Shown here: in pieces, positions 1 through 8,260 of the stretch
Layout of the letters: each line of letters opens with the position of its first letter
Position numbering within the stretch: the first letter of the stretch is position 1
Origin: Streptomyces xylophagus
GTDB taxonomy: Bacteria > Actinomycetota > Actinomycetes > Streptomycetales > Streptomycetaceae
Assembly (NCBI RefSeq): GCF_000716435.1
Contig: NZ_JNWO01000007.1
Location: 1,054,001 to 1,118,000, forward strand
Direction: 5' to 3'
Length of the DNA stretch: 64,000 bases
Position numbers and translations under genes: made by a program
The notes under the pieces: model-generated
Seen by the model: the letters and a program-made list of their open reading frames with translations, nothing else
Told to the model about the DNA's origin: nothing
Databases searched by the model: none

Positions 1-1
1 T

Positions 2-127
2 CCGGCGTGGTCGAAGATCCAGAGCTACTTGGCGGGCGGGGCTGCGCCTGTGTTCACGTATCACCGGTTCTGGGCTCAGGCGGATGTCGCCTTGGCCATG
101 GGGTCGTATGCGGAGCTTCTCGAGTAG
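2..127 (+). CDS. C-terminal end of an unidentified protein (cut by window start)
   Basis: An open frame runs in from the left edge and stops at the TAG at 125-127, giving 41 residues that end in SYAELLE. Nearly every third codon position is G or C, which is the coding signature of this genome, so I take it as a real gene end. The overlapping frame beginning at position 7 lacks this bias. The fragment is aromatic-rich but too short for me to assign a family. Confidence 0.6.
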   Translation, partial: PAWSKIQSYLAGGAAPVFTYHRFWAQADVALAMGSYAELLE

Positions 128-184
128 TCCCCCTTCCAGAGGCTCCGTGGGTCAGGCGGTTCGGAACAGTGCCGGTCCGTTGTA

Positions 185-221
185 GCTGGTCGCGCAGTTC
201 CCCGCGCCCCTGAAGGGGCGC
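185..221 (+). repeat. Streptomyces-type GC-rich intergenic repeat, short form
   Basis: This stretch begins GCTGGTCGCGCAGTTCCCCG and ends in a small hairpin of CGCCCCT/AGGGGCG type. Related copies lie at 23521-23578, 26621-26686 and 60391-60429. It follows the end of the upstream gene and probably works as a transcription terminator or processed mRNA end. Confidence 0.75.
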
Positions 222-249
222 TACACCTCACGGCTCATTCAAGGAACCG

Positions 250-284
250 CCGGGCGACCCCCACCCGCACTGGGGGTCGCCCGG
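250..284 (+). terminator. Perfect 14-bp stem-loop upstream of the xyloglucanase gene
   Basis: CCGGGCGACCCCCA (250-263) pairs perfectly with TGGGGGTCGCCCGG (271-284) around a 7-nt loop. It lies 39 nt before the GTG start at 324 and just before the AAGGAG ribosome site at 307-312. It may end transcription of the upstream gene, or act as a leader attenuator or mRNA stabiliser for the xyloglucanase. There is no T-run after it, as is usual in this genus. Confidence 0.6.
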
Positions 285-323
285 TCCTCTCGCCTTTCCA
301 CCCCGCAAGGAGAGGACTCCATC

Positions 324-2987
324 GTGCGAAGAACTCGTATCCTCACGGCCGTACTCGCCCTCGCCGCCGGCCTGTTGGCGGGCAGTCCGTCCGCTCTTGC
401 CGCGAGTGCGCCGAAGGCGACGGCGCTCGCGGCCGACAGCTACACCTGGCACAACGCCCGTATCGACGGCGGCGGATTCGTACCCGGCATCGTCTTCAAC
501 CGGAAGGAGAAGAACCTCGCCTACGCCCGTACCGACATCGGCGGCGCCTACCGGTGGCAGGAGTCGACGAAGACCTGGACTCCGTTGTTGGACTCGGTCG
601 GGTGGGACGAGTGGGGGCACACCGGTGTGGTGAGTCTCGCGTCCGACTCGGTCGATCCGGACAAGGTGTACGCGGCTGTCGGTACGTACACGAACAGTTG
701 GGATCCTACGAACGGGGCCGTGCTCAGGTCCGGTGACCGGGGCGCGAGTTGGCAGAAGACCGATCTTCCGTTCAAGCTCGGCGGGAACATGCCGGGGCGC
801 GGTATGGGTGAGCGGCTGGCCGTCGATCCCAACAAGGACAGCGTGTTGTATCTGGGTGCGCCGAGTGGGAAGGGGTTGTGGCGGTCCACTGACTCCGGGG
901 TCACCTGGTCGCAGGTGACGAACTTCCCCGACGTCGGCAACTACGTGCAGGATCCGACCGACACCAGCGGCTACGCGAGCGACAACCAGGGCATCGTGTG
1001 GGTCACCTTCGACGAGTCGACGGGTACGTCCGGCAGCGCGACCAGGACGATCTATGTCGGTGTCGCCGACCAGGCCAACGCCGTCTACCGGTCGACGGAC
1101 GCGGGTGCGACGTGGTCGCGGGTGGCCGGGCAGCCCACCGGGTATCTGGCGCACAAGGGTGTACTGGATGCGGTCAACGGTTATCTGTACATCGCATACA
1201 GCGACAAGGGTGGGCCGTACGACGGCGGCAAGGGTCAGGTGTGGCGGTACGCGACCGCGACCGGCACCTGGACGAACATCAGCCCGGTCGCCGAGGCCGA
1301 CACCTACTACGGCTTCAGCGGTCTGACCGTGGACCGGCAGCATCCCGGGACTGTGATGGCGACGGCGTACAGCTCGTGGTGGCCGGACACGCAGATCTTC
1401 CGCTCCACGGACAGCGGCGGTACCTGGACGAAGGCGTGGGACTACACGTCCTATCCCAACCGCTCGAACCGCTACACCATCGACGTGTCGTCCTCGCCCT
1501 GGCTGACCTTCGGGGCGAATCCGTCGCCGCCCGAACAGGCCCCGAAACTCGGCTGGATGACCGAGTCGTTGGAGATCGACCCGTTCGACTCGAACCGGAT
1601 GATGTACGGGACGGGTGCGACGCTCTATGGCACCGAGAACCTGACGAACTGGGACAGCGGCGGCCAGTTCACCGTGAAGCCGATGGTGCAGGGGCTGGAG
1701 GAGACGGCCGTCGAGGACCTCGCCGCTCCCCCGTCCGGCGGGGCCCAACTCCTCAGCGCGCTGGGCGACATCGGCGGGTTCCGGCACACGGACCTGACCA
1801 AGGTCCCCTCGACGATGTTCACTTCGCCGACCTTCACCACGACCACGAGCCTGGACTTCGCGGAGACCAACCCGAACACGGTGGTGCGGGTGGGCAATGT
1901 GGACTCGGGGCCGCACATCGCGTTCTCGACGGACAACGGCGCCAACTGGTTCGCGGGGACCGACCCTTCGGGCGTCAGCGGGGGCGGGACCGTCGCGGCG
2001 GCGGCCGACGGGAGTCGGTTCGTGTGGAGTCCGGCGGGTGCGGGTGTGCAGTACACGACGGGCTTCGGCTCGTCCTGGTCGGCATCGAGTGGTATCCCGG
2101 CGGGCGCGATCGTCGAGGCGGACCGGGTCGACGCGAAGACCTTCTACGGTTTCAAGTCCGGCAAGTTCTACGTCAGTTCGGACGGCGGCGCGACCTTCAC
2201 GGCATCCTCCGCGACCGGCCTCCCCAGCGGTGACAGTGTGCGCTTCAAGGCGCTGTCCGGTACGAAAGGGGACGTCTGGCTGGCGGGTGGGGCCGGCGAC
2301 GGGGCGTACGGGCTATGGCATTCCACGGACGGCGGCGCCACCTTCGCCAAACTCGCCAACGTCGATCAGGCCGACGCCATCGGCTTCGGCAAGGCGGCGA
2401 CGGGAGCCTCGTACCAGACGCTCTACACCAGCGCGAGGATCGGCGGCGTACGCGGCATCTTCCGCTCTACCGACAAGGGCGCGACCTGGACCCGGATCAA
2501 CGACGATGCCCACCAGTGGGGTTGGACCGGTGCGGCGATCACCGGTGACCCGCGGGTGTACGGCCGGGTGTACGTGTCGACGAACGGCCGCGGCATCGTC
2601 TACGGCGACTCCTCCGACGGCGATGGAGGCAGCGGGGGCGGTGGCGGTACCGATCCGACGCCGACCGGCGCCTGCACGGTCACATACAGGATCACGAACC
2701 AGTGGGCTGGCGGCTTCCAAGCTGATGTGCAGTTGACGAACACCGGCTCAACCGCCTGGAACGGCTGGGCACTTGGCTGGTCGTTCGCCGACGGCCAGCA
2801 GATCGGTCAGCTGTGGAACGCCGACTACACCCAGTCCGGCGCGGCGGTGACGGCGAGAAACGTGAGCTGGAACGGGACAGTGGCCGCGGGGTCGTCGGTG
2901 GGGTTCGGGTTCACGGGGAGTTGGGCGGGGGTGAATACGAAACCGGCGTCGTTCAAGGTGGGCGATCAGGCCTGCACGGTCGCCTGA
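324..2987 (+). CDS. Secreted xyloglucanase, GH74 with C-terminal CBM2
   Basis: An 887-residue extracellular endo-xyloglucanase that would cut the beta-1,4-glucan backbone of plant xyloglucan. A signal peptide (about residues 1-30, twin-arginine-free, ending at an ALAA-type site) precedes a two-propeller GH74 catalytic region (about 40-765). That region shows the family hallmark RTDIGGAYRW near the N-terminus, a second GDIGGF loop near residue 485 that would carry the other catalytic Asp, and many Asp-box repeats such as STDGGATW. A Gly/Thr/Pro linker at about 770-785 leads to a family 2 cellulose-binding module bounded by two cysteines. The GTG start at 324 is set by AAGGAGAGG at 307-315. It is monocistronic. 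Family assignment is firm; exact substrate preference is inferred. Confidence 0.93.
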   Translation: MRRTRILTAVLALAAGLLAGSPSALAASAPKATALAADSYTWHNARIDGGGFVPGIVFNRKEKNLAYARTDIGGAYRWQESTKTWTPLLDSVGWDEWGHTGVVSLASDSVDPDKVYAAVGTYTNSWDPTNGAVLRSGDRGASWQKTDLPFKLGGNMPGRGMGERLAVDPNKDSVLYLGAPSGKGLWRSTDSGVTWSQVTNFPDVGNYVQDPTDTSGYASDNQGIVWVTFDESTGTSGSATRTIYVGVADQANAVYRSTDAGATWSRVAGQPTGYLAHKGVLDAVNGYLYIAYSDKGGPYDGGKGQVWRYATATGTWTNISPVAEADTYYGFSGLTVDRQHPGTVMATAYSSWWPDTQIFRSTDSGGTWTKAWDYTSYPNRSNRYTIDVSSSPWLTFGANPSPPEQAPKLGWMTESLEIDPFDSNRMMYGTGATLYGTENLTNWDSGGQFTVKPMVQGLEETAVEDLAAPPSGGAQLLSALGDIGGFRHTDLTKVPSTMFTSPTFTTTTSLDFAETNPNTVVRVGNVDSGPHIAFSTDNGANWFAGTDPSGVSGGGTVAAAADGSRFVWSPAGAGVQYTTGFGSSWSASSGIPAGAIVEADRVDAKTFYGFKSGKFYVSSDGGATFTASSATGLPSGDSVRFKALSGTKGDVWLAGGAGDGAYGLWHSTDGGATFAKLANVDQADAIGFGKAATGASYQTLYTSARIGGVRGIFRSTDKGATWTRINDDAHQWGWTGAAITGDPRVYGRVYVSTNGRGIVYGDSSDGDGGSGGGGGTDPTPTGACTVTYRITNQWAGGFQADVQLTNTGSTAWNGWALGWSFADGQQIGQLWNADYTQSGAAVTARNVSWNGTVAAGSSVGFGFTGSWAGVNTKPASFKVGDQACTVA

Positions 2988-3108
2988 GCGGGGCGGAGAG
3001 GGCGGAGAGTACGGCCCTTCGTCCGCGGTCGTGGTGGGGCGGGTGCACGTGCGGGTGCGGGTGGCTCACGTGGCGTACCTCCTGGGAGGACGGACGGGTT
3101 CCGTGCCC

Positions 3109-4077
3109 TCAGTCGCCGCTGTCCGTGAGCAAGTTGCCGTATCTTTCGGCCAGTTCGGCCACCGTGTGCGCGATCCGGTCGCGCAGTTCGGGCGGTGACA
3201 GGACCTCGATGTCCGTGCCGAGGCGCAGGAACTCGCCGTGCGCGTGCTCGACGGACTCGATGGGGACCGACATCAGGGTCCAACCGTCCTGCTCCGTCTG
3301 TCCGTTGAGGGGGGCCGCCCGGGCGAGGGTCGCACCGGGGGCCAGTCGGACCACTGCCTCGCCCCGGTACAGGCGGTCGTGGAAGTCCCGTTGGTGGGCG
3401 GTCCAGTACGCGGCCAGGTCGAAGTCGTCGGGGCGGGTGAACTCCTCGTCCGAGGCGGAGGGGGTGAGTTCCAGGATCTGGTCGACGCGGAAGGTGCGCG
3501 GTCCGGGGCCGGCGACGACGTACCAGCGGCCCGCCTTCAGTACGAGTCCGTACGGCTCCAGTCGGCGCTCCACGTCGGTCGGTTCGCGCCAGCGCCGGTA
3601 CATGGCATACAGGACACGGCTATTCCATACGGCGTCGGCGACTGTATGCAAAAACGGTGTCTCGTCGGCGTCCGCGTACCAGCCCGGCGCGTCCAGGTGG
3701 AACCGGCCACTGATCCGGTCGGCATGCTCGCGCAGCTCGGCCGGCAGGGCCGCGCGCACCTTCAGCTGGGCGGCGGCCAGGACCGCGCCGAGTCCCAGGT
3801 CGGCGGCCGGTCCCGGCACGCCCGCGAGGAACAGGGCCTCGGCCTCGTCCGAAGTGAGGCCGGTCAGGCGGGTGCGATAGCCGTCGAGGAGGCGGTAGCC
3901 GCCGGCGTGACCTGCGTCGCCGTACAGCGGGATGCCCGCCGCGCTCAGCGCCTCGACGTCCCGGTAGACCGTGCGGACCGAGACCTCCAGTACCTCGGCG
4001 AGCTGGGCGGCGGTCATCCGGCCGCGGGTCTGGAGCAGCAGCAGGATCGAGACGAGTCGGCTGGACTTCACTGACAT
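3109..4077 (-). CDS. WYL-domain transcriptional regulator with N-terminal HTH (YafY type)
   Basis: A 322-residue DeoR-like/HTH_11 winged helix (about residues 1-60, with the recognition segment around EVLEVSVRTVYRDVEAL) is followed by a WYL sensor domain (about 140-210, including LEPYGLVLKAGRWYVVA) and a C-terminal WCX-like extension. Such proteins bind small ligands or nucleic acid through WYL and often control the divergent gene. The ATG at 4077 lies inside a perfect 12-bp inverted repeat and has no ribosome site, so either it is translated from a leaderless message or the GTG two codons later is used. Autoregulation and control of the genes at 4112 and 4588 are likely. Confidence 0.88.
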   Translation of the reverse strand: MSVKSSRLVSILLLLQTRGRMTAAQLAEVLEVSVRTVYRDVEALSAAGIPLYGDAGHAGGYRLLDGYRTRLTGLTSDEAEALFLAGVPGPAADLGLGAVLAAAQLKVRAALPAELREHADRISGRFHLDAPGWYADADETPFLHTVADAVWNSRVLYAMYRRWREPTDVERRLEPYGLVLKAGRWYVVAGPGPRTFRVDQILELTPSASDEEFTRPDDFDLAAYWTAHQRDFHDRLYRGEAVVRLAPGATLARAAPLNGQTEQDGWTLMSVPIESVEHAHGEFLRLGTDIEVLSPPELRDRIAHTVAELAERYGNLLTDSGD

Positions 4078-4093
4078 ATGGTGTCAGTGAAGT
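4065..4093. promoter_or_regulatory. Perfect inverted repeat, probable WYL-regulator operator
   Basis: ACTTCACTGACA (4065-4076) and TGTCAGTGAAGT (4082-4093) are perfect 12-bp arms around TATGG. The site covers the start codon of the WYL gene and lies just upstream of a TAGCGT -10-like hexamer (4099-4104), which is 7 nt before the ATG at 4112. Binding there could block both divergent transcripts. Confidence 0.75.
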
Positions 4094-4111
4094 GGCCTTA
4101 GCGTCGCGTCC

Positions 4112-4591
4112 ATGCCCTTCACGGAGAAACTGCTGACCGTGCCACCGCCGATCGAGGTGGCCGGGCGGTACATCAAGCGCTACCACGTCACCGCCGACCC
4201 GGCGGGGATCGCACCCGAGGTGGAGAAGGCGGCGTACGCGATCCTGCCCGAGCTGCTGCCGGAACCGGACGGCACTCCGCCGGCCACGTTCGTCGTGCTG
4301 CACCGGGGCGGTGACGACGGCGCCTATCTGAACGCGTACAGCTGGGTGTGGGACAACGTTCTGCACTTCCGGGGCGCGTCGGCGGGCCAGCCGGTGCTCG
4401 GCTGCCCCGACCGCGACCCCACCCACTTCGTCAAGCCCGACCTGCCGTGGATCGGCTGCGTCTGGGAGCTGCCGCCGATCCTGCACGAGCGGGACGCCTG
4501 GGTACGGCACCTCCTCGCGCCCGAAGTCCCGGACCTGGACGCCTACTTGGCCGACTCCCTGCCCGCCGGAACCACTGGAGACCGCTCATGA
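4112..4591 (+). CDS. Conserved hypothetical protein divergent from WYL regulator
   Basis: A 159-residue soluble protein with no signal peptide or membrane segment that I can see. It is rich in Trp and Tyr (for example YSWVWDNVLHF and LPWIGCVWELPP), which suggests a compact ligand-binding fold, but I do not recognise a named family. The ATG at 4112 follows a TAGCGT -10-like element by only 7 nt and has no Shine-Dalgarno sequence, so the transcript may be leaderless. Its stop overlaps the next start (ATGA at 4588-4591), so the two are translationally coupled. Regulation by the divergent WYL protein is inferred from the operator between them. Confidence 0.8.
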   Translation: MPFTEKLLTVPPPIEVAGRYIKRYHVTADPAGIAPEVEKAAYAILPELLPEPDGTPPATFVVLHRGGDDGAYLNAYSWVWDNVLHFRGASAGQPVLGCPDRDPTHFVKPDLPWIGCVWELPPILHERDAWVRHLLAPEVPDLDAYLADSLPAGTTGDRS

Positions 4592-5055
4592 GCAGCCCGC
4601 GCGACTTCGACTTCTTCCACGGCGAGTGGGAGGTCGCGAACCGTCGCCTCACCGACTTCCTCCGACCCGGCAGCGGTTGGGAGGAGTTCGGGGGCGCGAG
4701 CCGCTGCTGGCCCCTTTTCGACGGCGCCGCGAACGTCGACGAGATCGACATGCCGTACCTGGGGTCGAAGGGGCTGACCCTGCGGCTCTTCGACCGGGAG
4801 ACCGAACAGTGGTCCCTGAACTGGTCGTCGAGCAGCAGCGGCAGGCTGTTCCCGCCGGTGACCGGGAAGTTCGTGGGCGGCCGGGGCGAGTTCTACGGCG
4901 ACGACGCGCACGACGGGAAGGACGTGCGGGTGCGGTTCGTGTGGTCGGGGGTCTCCAAGAGCGGCGCTCGGTGGGAGCAGGCGTTCTCGGTGGACGACGG
5001 GGCGAGCTGGGTGACCAACTGGACGATGGACTTCACCCGACCGAGGGCTTCCTGA
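4588..5055 (+). CDS. DUF1579-like small protein
   Basis: A 155-residue protein beginning MSSPRDFDFFHGEWEV. The DFDFFHGEW opening and the following beta-rich pattern (RLFDRETEQWSLNW, YGDDAHDGKDVRVRF, WEQAFSVDDG) match the lipocalin-like DUF1579/heme-binding-like small proteins found in many bacteria. Function is unknown. The start at 4588 was chosen because it overlaps the upstream stop by 4 nt (ATGA). The longer open frame upstream of it is a shadow of the 4112 gene. Its last 23 nt overlap the end of the convergent methyltransferase gene. Confidence 0.8.
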   Translation: MSSPRDFDFFHGEWEVANRRLTDFLRPGSGWEEFGGASRCWPLFDGAANVDEIDMPYLGSKGLTLRLFDRETEQWSLNWSSSSSGRLFPPVTGKFVGGRGEFYGDDAHDGKDVRVRFVWSGVSKSGARWEQAFSVDDGASWVTNWTMDFTRPRAS

Positions 5056-5782
5056 AGGCCAGGATCGTGAACTCCGGGTCGGGGCGCGGCCGTTCCTGGT
5101 CCGGGAGCGACTCCAGTTGGGCGGCGAACCGTTCGGTGAGCGGTTCGCCGGGCGGCAGCATGGTGAACCAGCCTCGGCGCAGGTCCGCGGCCGTACTGCG
5201 CGGGCTGCGGCCCTGTCCATGGCCCCGGAAACGGGCCGTACCGGCCGGGTGGAGGCCGTACTCGGCGGCGTACGCGCGGACTTGGTCGGGGCGGTCCTGG
5301 GCGGGGCGGCGTGGGCGCGCGGCGAGGACGGTGTCGATGTCGCTGCCGACGTCGTGGGCGGCTGCCTTGTCGACGGTGGTGATGTAGACGCCGCCGGGTC
5401 GTAGTACTCGCGCGCACTCCGCGATGATCGCGCCGACCTCCTCCGGGCCGTCCACCAGGTGCAGCAGCCATACGGTGGAGACGGCGTCGAACACCCCGTC
5501 GGGGAAGGGGAGTTGGCGGCTGTCCGCCAGCAGGATCGCGCCGGGAAGCCTTGTCGCCGCTGTGCGGGTCATGGCCGGCGCCGCGTCCAGGCCCGTGACC
5601 TGCAGCCCGGGGCGGGCAGCGGCCAGGCGGCGGGTGACGATGCCGGTGCCGCAGGCCACGTCCAGGAGGTTTCGGGCGTGCTGCGGGACGAGGCCCAGTA
5701 CCGCTTCGGCCGCCGCGGCGGCGCGGGGCTCGCCGCCGCGGGTCGCGTCGTACGCGTCGGCTTCCTTGTCGTAGTCGAGCAC
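5033..5782 (-). CDS. Class I SAM-dependent methyltransferase
   Basis: A 249-residue cytosolic methyltransferase of the Methyltransf_11 type. The SAM-binding motif I is LLDVACGTGIVTRRL (about residues 39-53), followed by an acidic motif II (GLDAAP) and the SRQLPFPDGVFDAVSTVWLLH segment usual for this family. The substrate is not predictable. The 3' end overlaps the convergent gene at 4588-5055 by 23 nt. The pterin dehydratase gene lies 45 nt upstream on the same strand, so the two could be cotranscribed. Confidence 0.85.
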   Translation of the reverse strand: MLDYDKEADAYDATRGGEPRAAAAAEAVLGLVPQHARNLLDVACGTGIVTRRLAAARPGLQVTGLDAAPAMTRTAATRLPGAILLADSRQLPFPDGVFDAVSTVWLLHLVDGPEEVGAIIAECARVLRPGGVYITTVDKAAAHDVGSDIDTVLAARPRRPAQDRPDQVRAYAAEYGLHPAGTARFRGHGQGRSPRSTAADLRRGWFTMLPPGEPLTERFAAQLESLPDQERPRPDPEFTILAFRKPSVG

Positions 5783-5827
5783 GCGCTTCCGTCCTGCCCT
5801 TCCCTCTCCCGTCCTGCTCCCGTCCGG

Positions 5828-6133
5828 TCAGCCCGCGCCGTGTCCCGGTGCCAAGTCCTCGACTCTGTGCGCGAGTTGGAAGTCCAGGTCGGTGATCGCG
5901 CCGCCCACGCTGTGGGTGTTCACGGTGAGGGAGACCGTGTTGTAGCCGAGGGTGAGGTCGGAGTGGTGGTCGAGTTCCTCCTGGACCTGGGCGATGTGGA
6001 CGACCATCGCGGTGGCCGCGAAGTGGGAGCCGAGCCGGTAGGTGCGGGTGAGGCGGTCGGCGTCGACGGACCAGCCGGGGAGTTCCGCGAGGCGGTCCTC
6101 GATCTCCTTCTGCGACAGCGGTGCGACGGGCAT
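5828..6133 (-). CDS. 4a-hydroxytetrahydrobiopterin dehydratase (PCD/DCoH)
   Basis: A 101-residue protein of typical family length with the active-site pattern DHHSDLTLGYNTV and then TVNTHSVGGAITDLD, which holds the conserved histidines and the GG-T-D motif. The enzyme dehydrates 4a-hydroxy-tetrahydropterin to recycle the cofactor of aromatic amino acid hydroxylases. No hydroxylase gene is in this window, so a role in general pterin or molybdopterin metabolism is equally possible. A GGAG-rich ribosome site precedes the ATG. Confidence 0.9.
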   Translation of the reverse strand: MPVAPLSQKEIEDRLAELPGWSVDADRLTRTYRLGSHFAATAMVVHIAQVQEELDHHSDLTLGYNTVSLTVNTHSVGGAITDLDFQLAHRVEDLAPGHGAG

Positions 6134-6243
6134 GGCCTCGCTCCTTCCTCGGGGTCGGGCTTCGGGTCGGGCTCAGGATCGGGTTCCTCTTCAGCGTGCC
6201 ACAGGCGGGCGGCTGCGTCCCTGGTCAGAAGGGTGCCCGGAGG

Positions 6244-7311
6244 TCAGCCCGGTACGCATTGCGCCGCGAGGTCGTCGGCGAGGGCGGCGATCGTGGCGCG
6301 GCCCTCGACCCCCTGCACCCAGGTGTGCGGCAGGCCGTGGTCGCCGTGCCGGGCGCCGAGGAGGTTGCCGCAGAGGGAGCCGGTGGAGTCGCTGTCGCCG
6401 GAGTGGTTGACGGCGAGGAGCAGTGCGGCCTTCACGTCGCGCTCCACCAGCGCGCTGTAGACGCCGATCGCCAGGGCCTCCTCGGCGACCCAGCCCGCGC
6501 CGAGGGATTCGACCTTCTCGGCGGTGGGCGAGCCCTCGGCGGCCAGGTCGAGGGCCGCGCGGAGGGCGGCCGACGTCTCCTCGTGGGCGGGGTGACGCTC
6601 CAGGAGTCGTAGCGCGCGCAGGACCGAGCCTTCGAGGGAGTCCCCGGCGACGAGGTGCGCGACGATCGCGGCGAAGGCGCCCGCCGCGTAGTAGCCGGTG
6701 GGGTGGCCGTGGGTGATCTGGGCGCCGCGGGCGGCCGTGGCGAAGGCCAGTTCCGCTGTGGTGCCCAGGCCGAAGGGGGCCGAGCGCATCACCGTGCCGC
6801 AGCCCTTGGAGTCGGGGTTGACGGGTCCCGGCGTGCCGTCGAGTTCGAGCCACGGTTCGGGCGCGTACCCCTGGGCGACTCCGGACAGGCAGGCGTTGCC
6901 GGGGGCGCGGCGGGCGTACAGCCAGGGCTCGGCGAGCAGACCGCCCTCGACGTCTTCGGCGGGTGCGGGTTTCGACTGGGTCTCCAGCCACCGCTCGTAC
7001 GCCTGCCGCAGCAGCACGGGCCAGGCGCCGCCGATGCCCTTCGCCCGTTCGCGCCGTACGGCCTGCGTCAGTGCCTCGACGGTGAACAGGGTCATCTGGG
7101 TGTCGTCGCTGATCAGGCCCAGTGCTCCGTACTCGCCGGGCACGTACCCGGTGATCCCGCGCGGGCCGTGGGTCTCGCGGATGCGGTCGAGGGAGGTGAA
7201 CTCGATCGGGTAGCCGAGGGCGTCGCCGATCGCTCCGCCGAGCAGACAGCCCCGGACTCGTGCCCGGTACACCGCCGTGGCTTCCCCGGACGGGTTCCTC
7301 AACTCGTTCAC
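6244..7311 (-). CDS. ADP-ribosylglycohydrolase family protein
   Basis: A 355-residue protein beginning (GTG) NELRNPSGEA. The ARH fold is shown by RGCLLGGAIGDALGYP near the N-terminus, SDDTQMTLFT (metal-binding Thr-Asp-Asp type motif) near residue 70, and NHSGDSDSTGSLCGNLLG near the C-terminus, which carries the second metal-binding Asp cluster. Members remove ADP-ribose from proteins or hydrolyse related glycosides. The GTG at 7311 was chosen because AAGGAG lies 7 nt upstream in mRNA sense; the longer open frame beyond it overlaps the divergent regulator gene. It is divergent from the XRE gene at 7342 with only 30 nt between them, so the promoters must overlap the genes. Confidence 0.9.
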   Translation of the reverse strand: MNELRNPSGEATAVYRARVRGCLLGGAIGDALGYPIEFTSLDRIRETHGPRGITGYVPGEYGALGLISDDTQMTLFTVEALTQAVRRERAKGIGGAWPVLLRQAYERWLETQSKPAPAEDVEGGLLAEPWLYARRAPGNACLSGVAQGYAPEPWLELDGTPGPVNPDSKGCGTVMRSAPFGLGTTAELAFATAARGAQITHGHPTGYYAAGAFAAIVAHLVAGDSLEGSVLRALRLLERHPAHEETSAALRAALDLAAEGSPTAEKVESLGAGWVAEEALAIGVYSALVERDVKAALLLAVNHSGDSDSTGSLCGNLLGARHGDHGLPHTWVQGVEGRATIAALADDLAAQCVPG

Positions 7312-7341
7312 GTGCGTGCTCCTTCGACTACGGTCAGGCGT

Positions 7342-8175
7342 ATGACCATTGTCGCGACCGGCACCGACACTCCTGCCGCCACCCCTGCGGGCAAGAGCAT
7401 CGGACCGTTGCTGCGTGCCTGGCGGGAGCGGCGGCGGGTGAGTCAGCTGGAGCTGGCGTTGCGGGCCGACTCCTCGGCGCGGCACATCAGCTTCGTCGAG
7501 ACGGGGCGGTCCCGGCCGAGCGAGGAGATGGTGCTGCGGCTGGCCGAGCATCTGGACGTGCCGGTGCGGGAGCGCAACTCCCTGCTGCTGGCGGCCGGTT
7601 ACGCGCCGCACTATCCGGAAACCCCGCTGGACGACCCGGCATTGGACGCGTTGCGTGAGGGTCTGGAGCGGCTGATCCAGTGCTACGAGCCGTATCCGGC
7701 GCTGGTGGTCGACGCCGTCTACGACGTGGTCGCGGCGAACCGGGGCATCACCATGCTCCTGGACGGCGTACCGGAGTCCCTGCTCCAACCGCCGCTCAAC
7801 GCGATGCGGTTGACGCTGCACCCCGAGGGCATGGCACCGCGCATCCGCAATCTGGGTGAATGGCGGGGGCATTTGCTCGCGCAGATGGAACGGCAGATCG
7901 CCCTGCACCGCTCCGAGCCGTTGCGGGCGCTGTACGAGGAGGTCGCGGCGTATCCGGTGCCGGAGGTGGTCGACGAGGGGGCTGAACTGGCCGGTTCCGT
8001 ACCGTACTTCGCGCTGCCGATGCGGATCGAGCACGAGGGCCGGGTGCTGTCGTTCGTCTCCTCGATCTCCACGTTCAACACCCCGATGGACGTGACGGTC
8101 TCGGAGTTGGCGATCGAGACGTTTCTTCCGGCCGACCCCGCGACCGCCAAGTACCTGCACGCGCTCGGAGGCTGA
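7342..8175 (+). CDS. XRE-family regulator with MmyB-like C-terminal domain
   Basis: A 277-residue protein. An N-terminal helix-turn-helix (about residues 20-80, with RRRVSQLELALRADSSARHISFVETGRSRPS) is followed by the MmyB-like ligand-binding domain (about 100-270, containing YPALVVDAVYDVVAANRG and ending in TFLPADPATAKYL). In Streptomyces such genes are often divergent from an oxidoreductase or hydrolase they control. Here the divergent partner is the ADP-ribosylglycohydrolase. The ligand is unknown. Confidence 0.9.
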   Translation: MTIVATGTDTPAATPAGKSIGPLLRAWRERRRVSQLELALRADSSARHISFVETGRSRPSEEMVLRLAEHLDVPVRERNSLLLAAGYAPHYPETPLDDPALDALREGLERLIQCYEPYPALVVDAVYDVVAANRGITMLLDGVPESLLQPPLNAMRLTLHPEGMAPRIRNLGEWRGHLLAQMERQIALHRSEPLRALYEEVAAYPVPEVVDEGAELAGSVPYFALPMRIEHEGRVLSFVSSISTFNTPMDVTVSELAIETFLPADPATAKYLHALGG

Positions 8176-8260
8176 CGGATGATCACTCCCGAACCGCTGA
8201 GACAATGGCCGGAACATGGCACACTGCCCCCAGACTTCGGCGCGTATGGGGAGGCGTGGC

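Noticed and set aside
7..213. 68-codon frame at the window start
   Set aside because: It lacks GC third-position bias. The frame ending at 127 has it strongly, so that one is the real gene end.
228..1916. 562-codon open frame on the minus strand
   Set aside because: It lies antisense within the GH74 gene. Its composition (Arg/Gly/Val/His-rich) is that of a GC-rich shadow frame and it matches no family.
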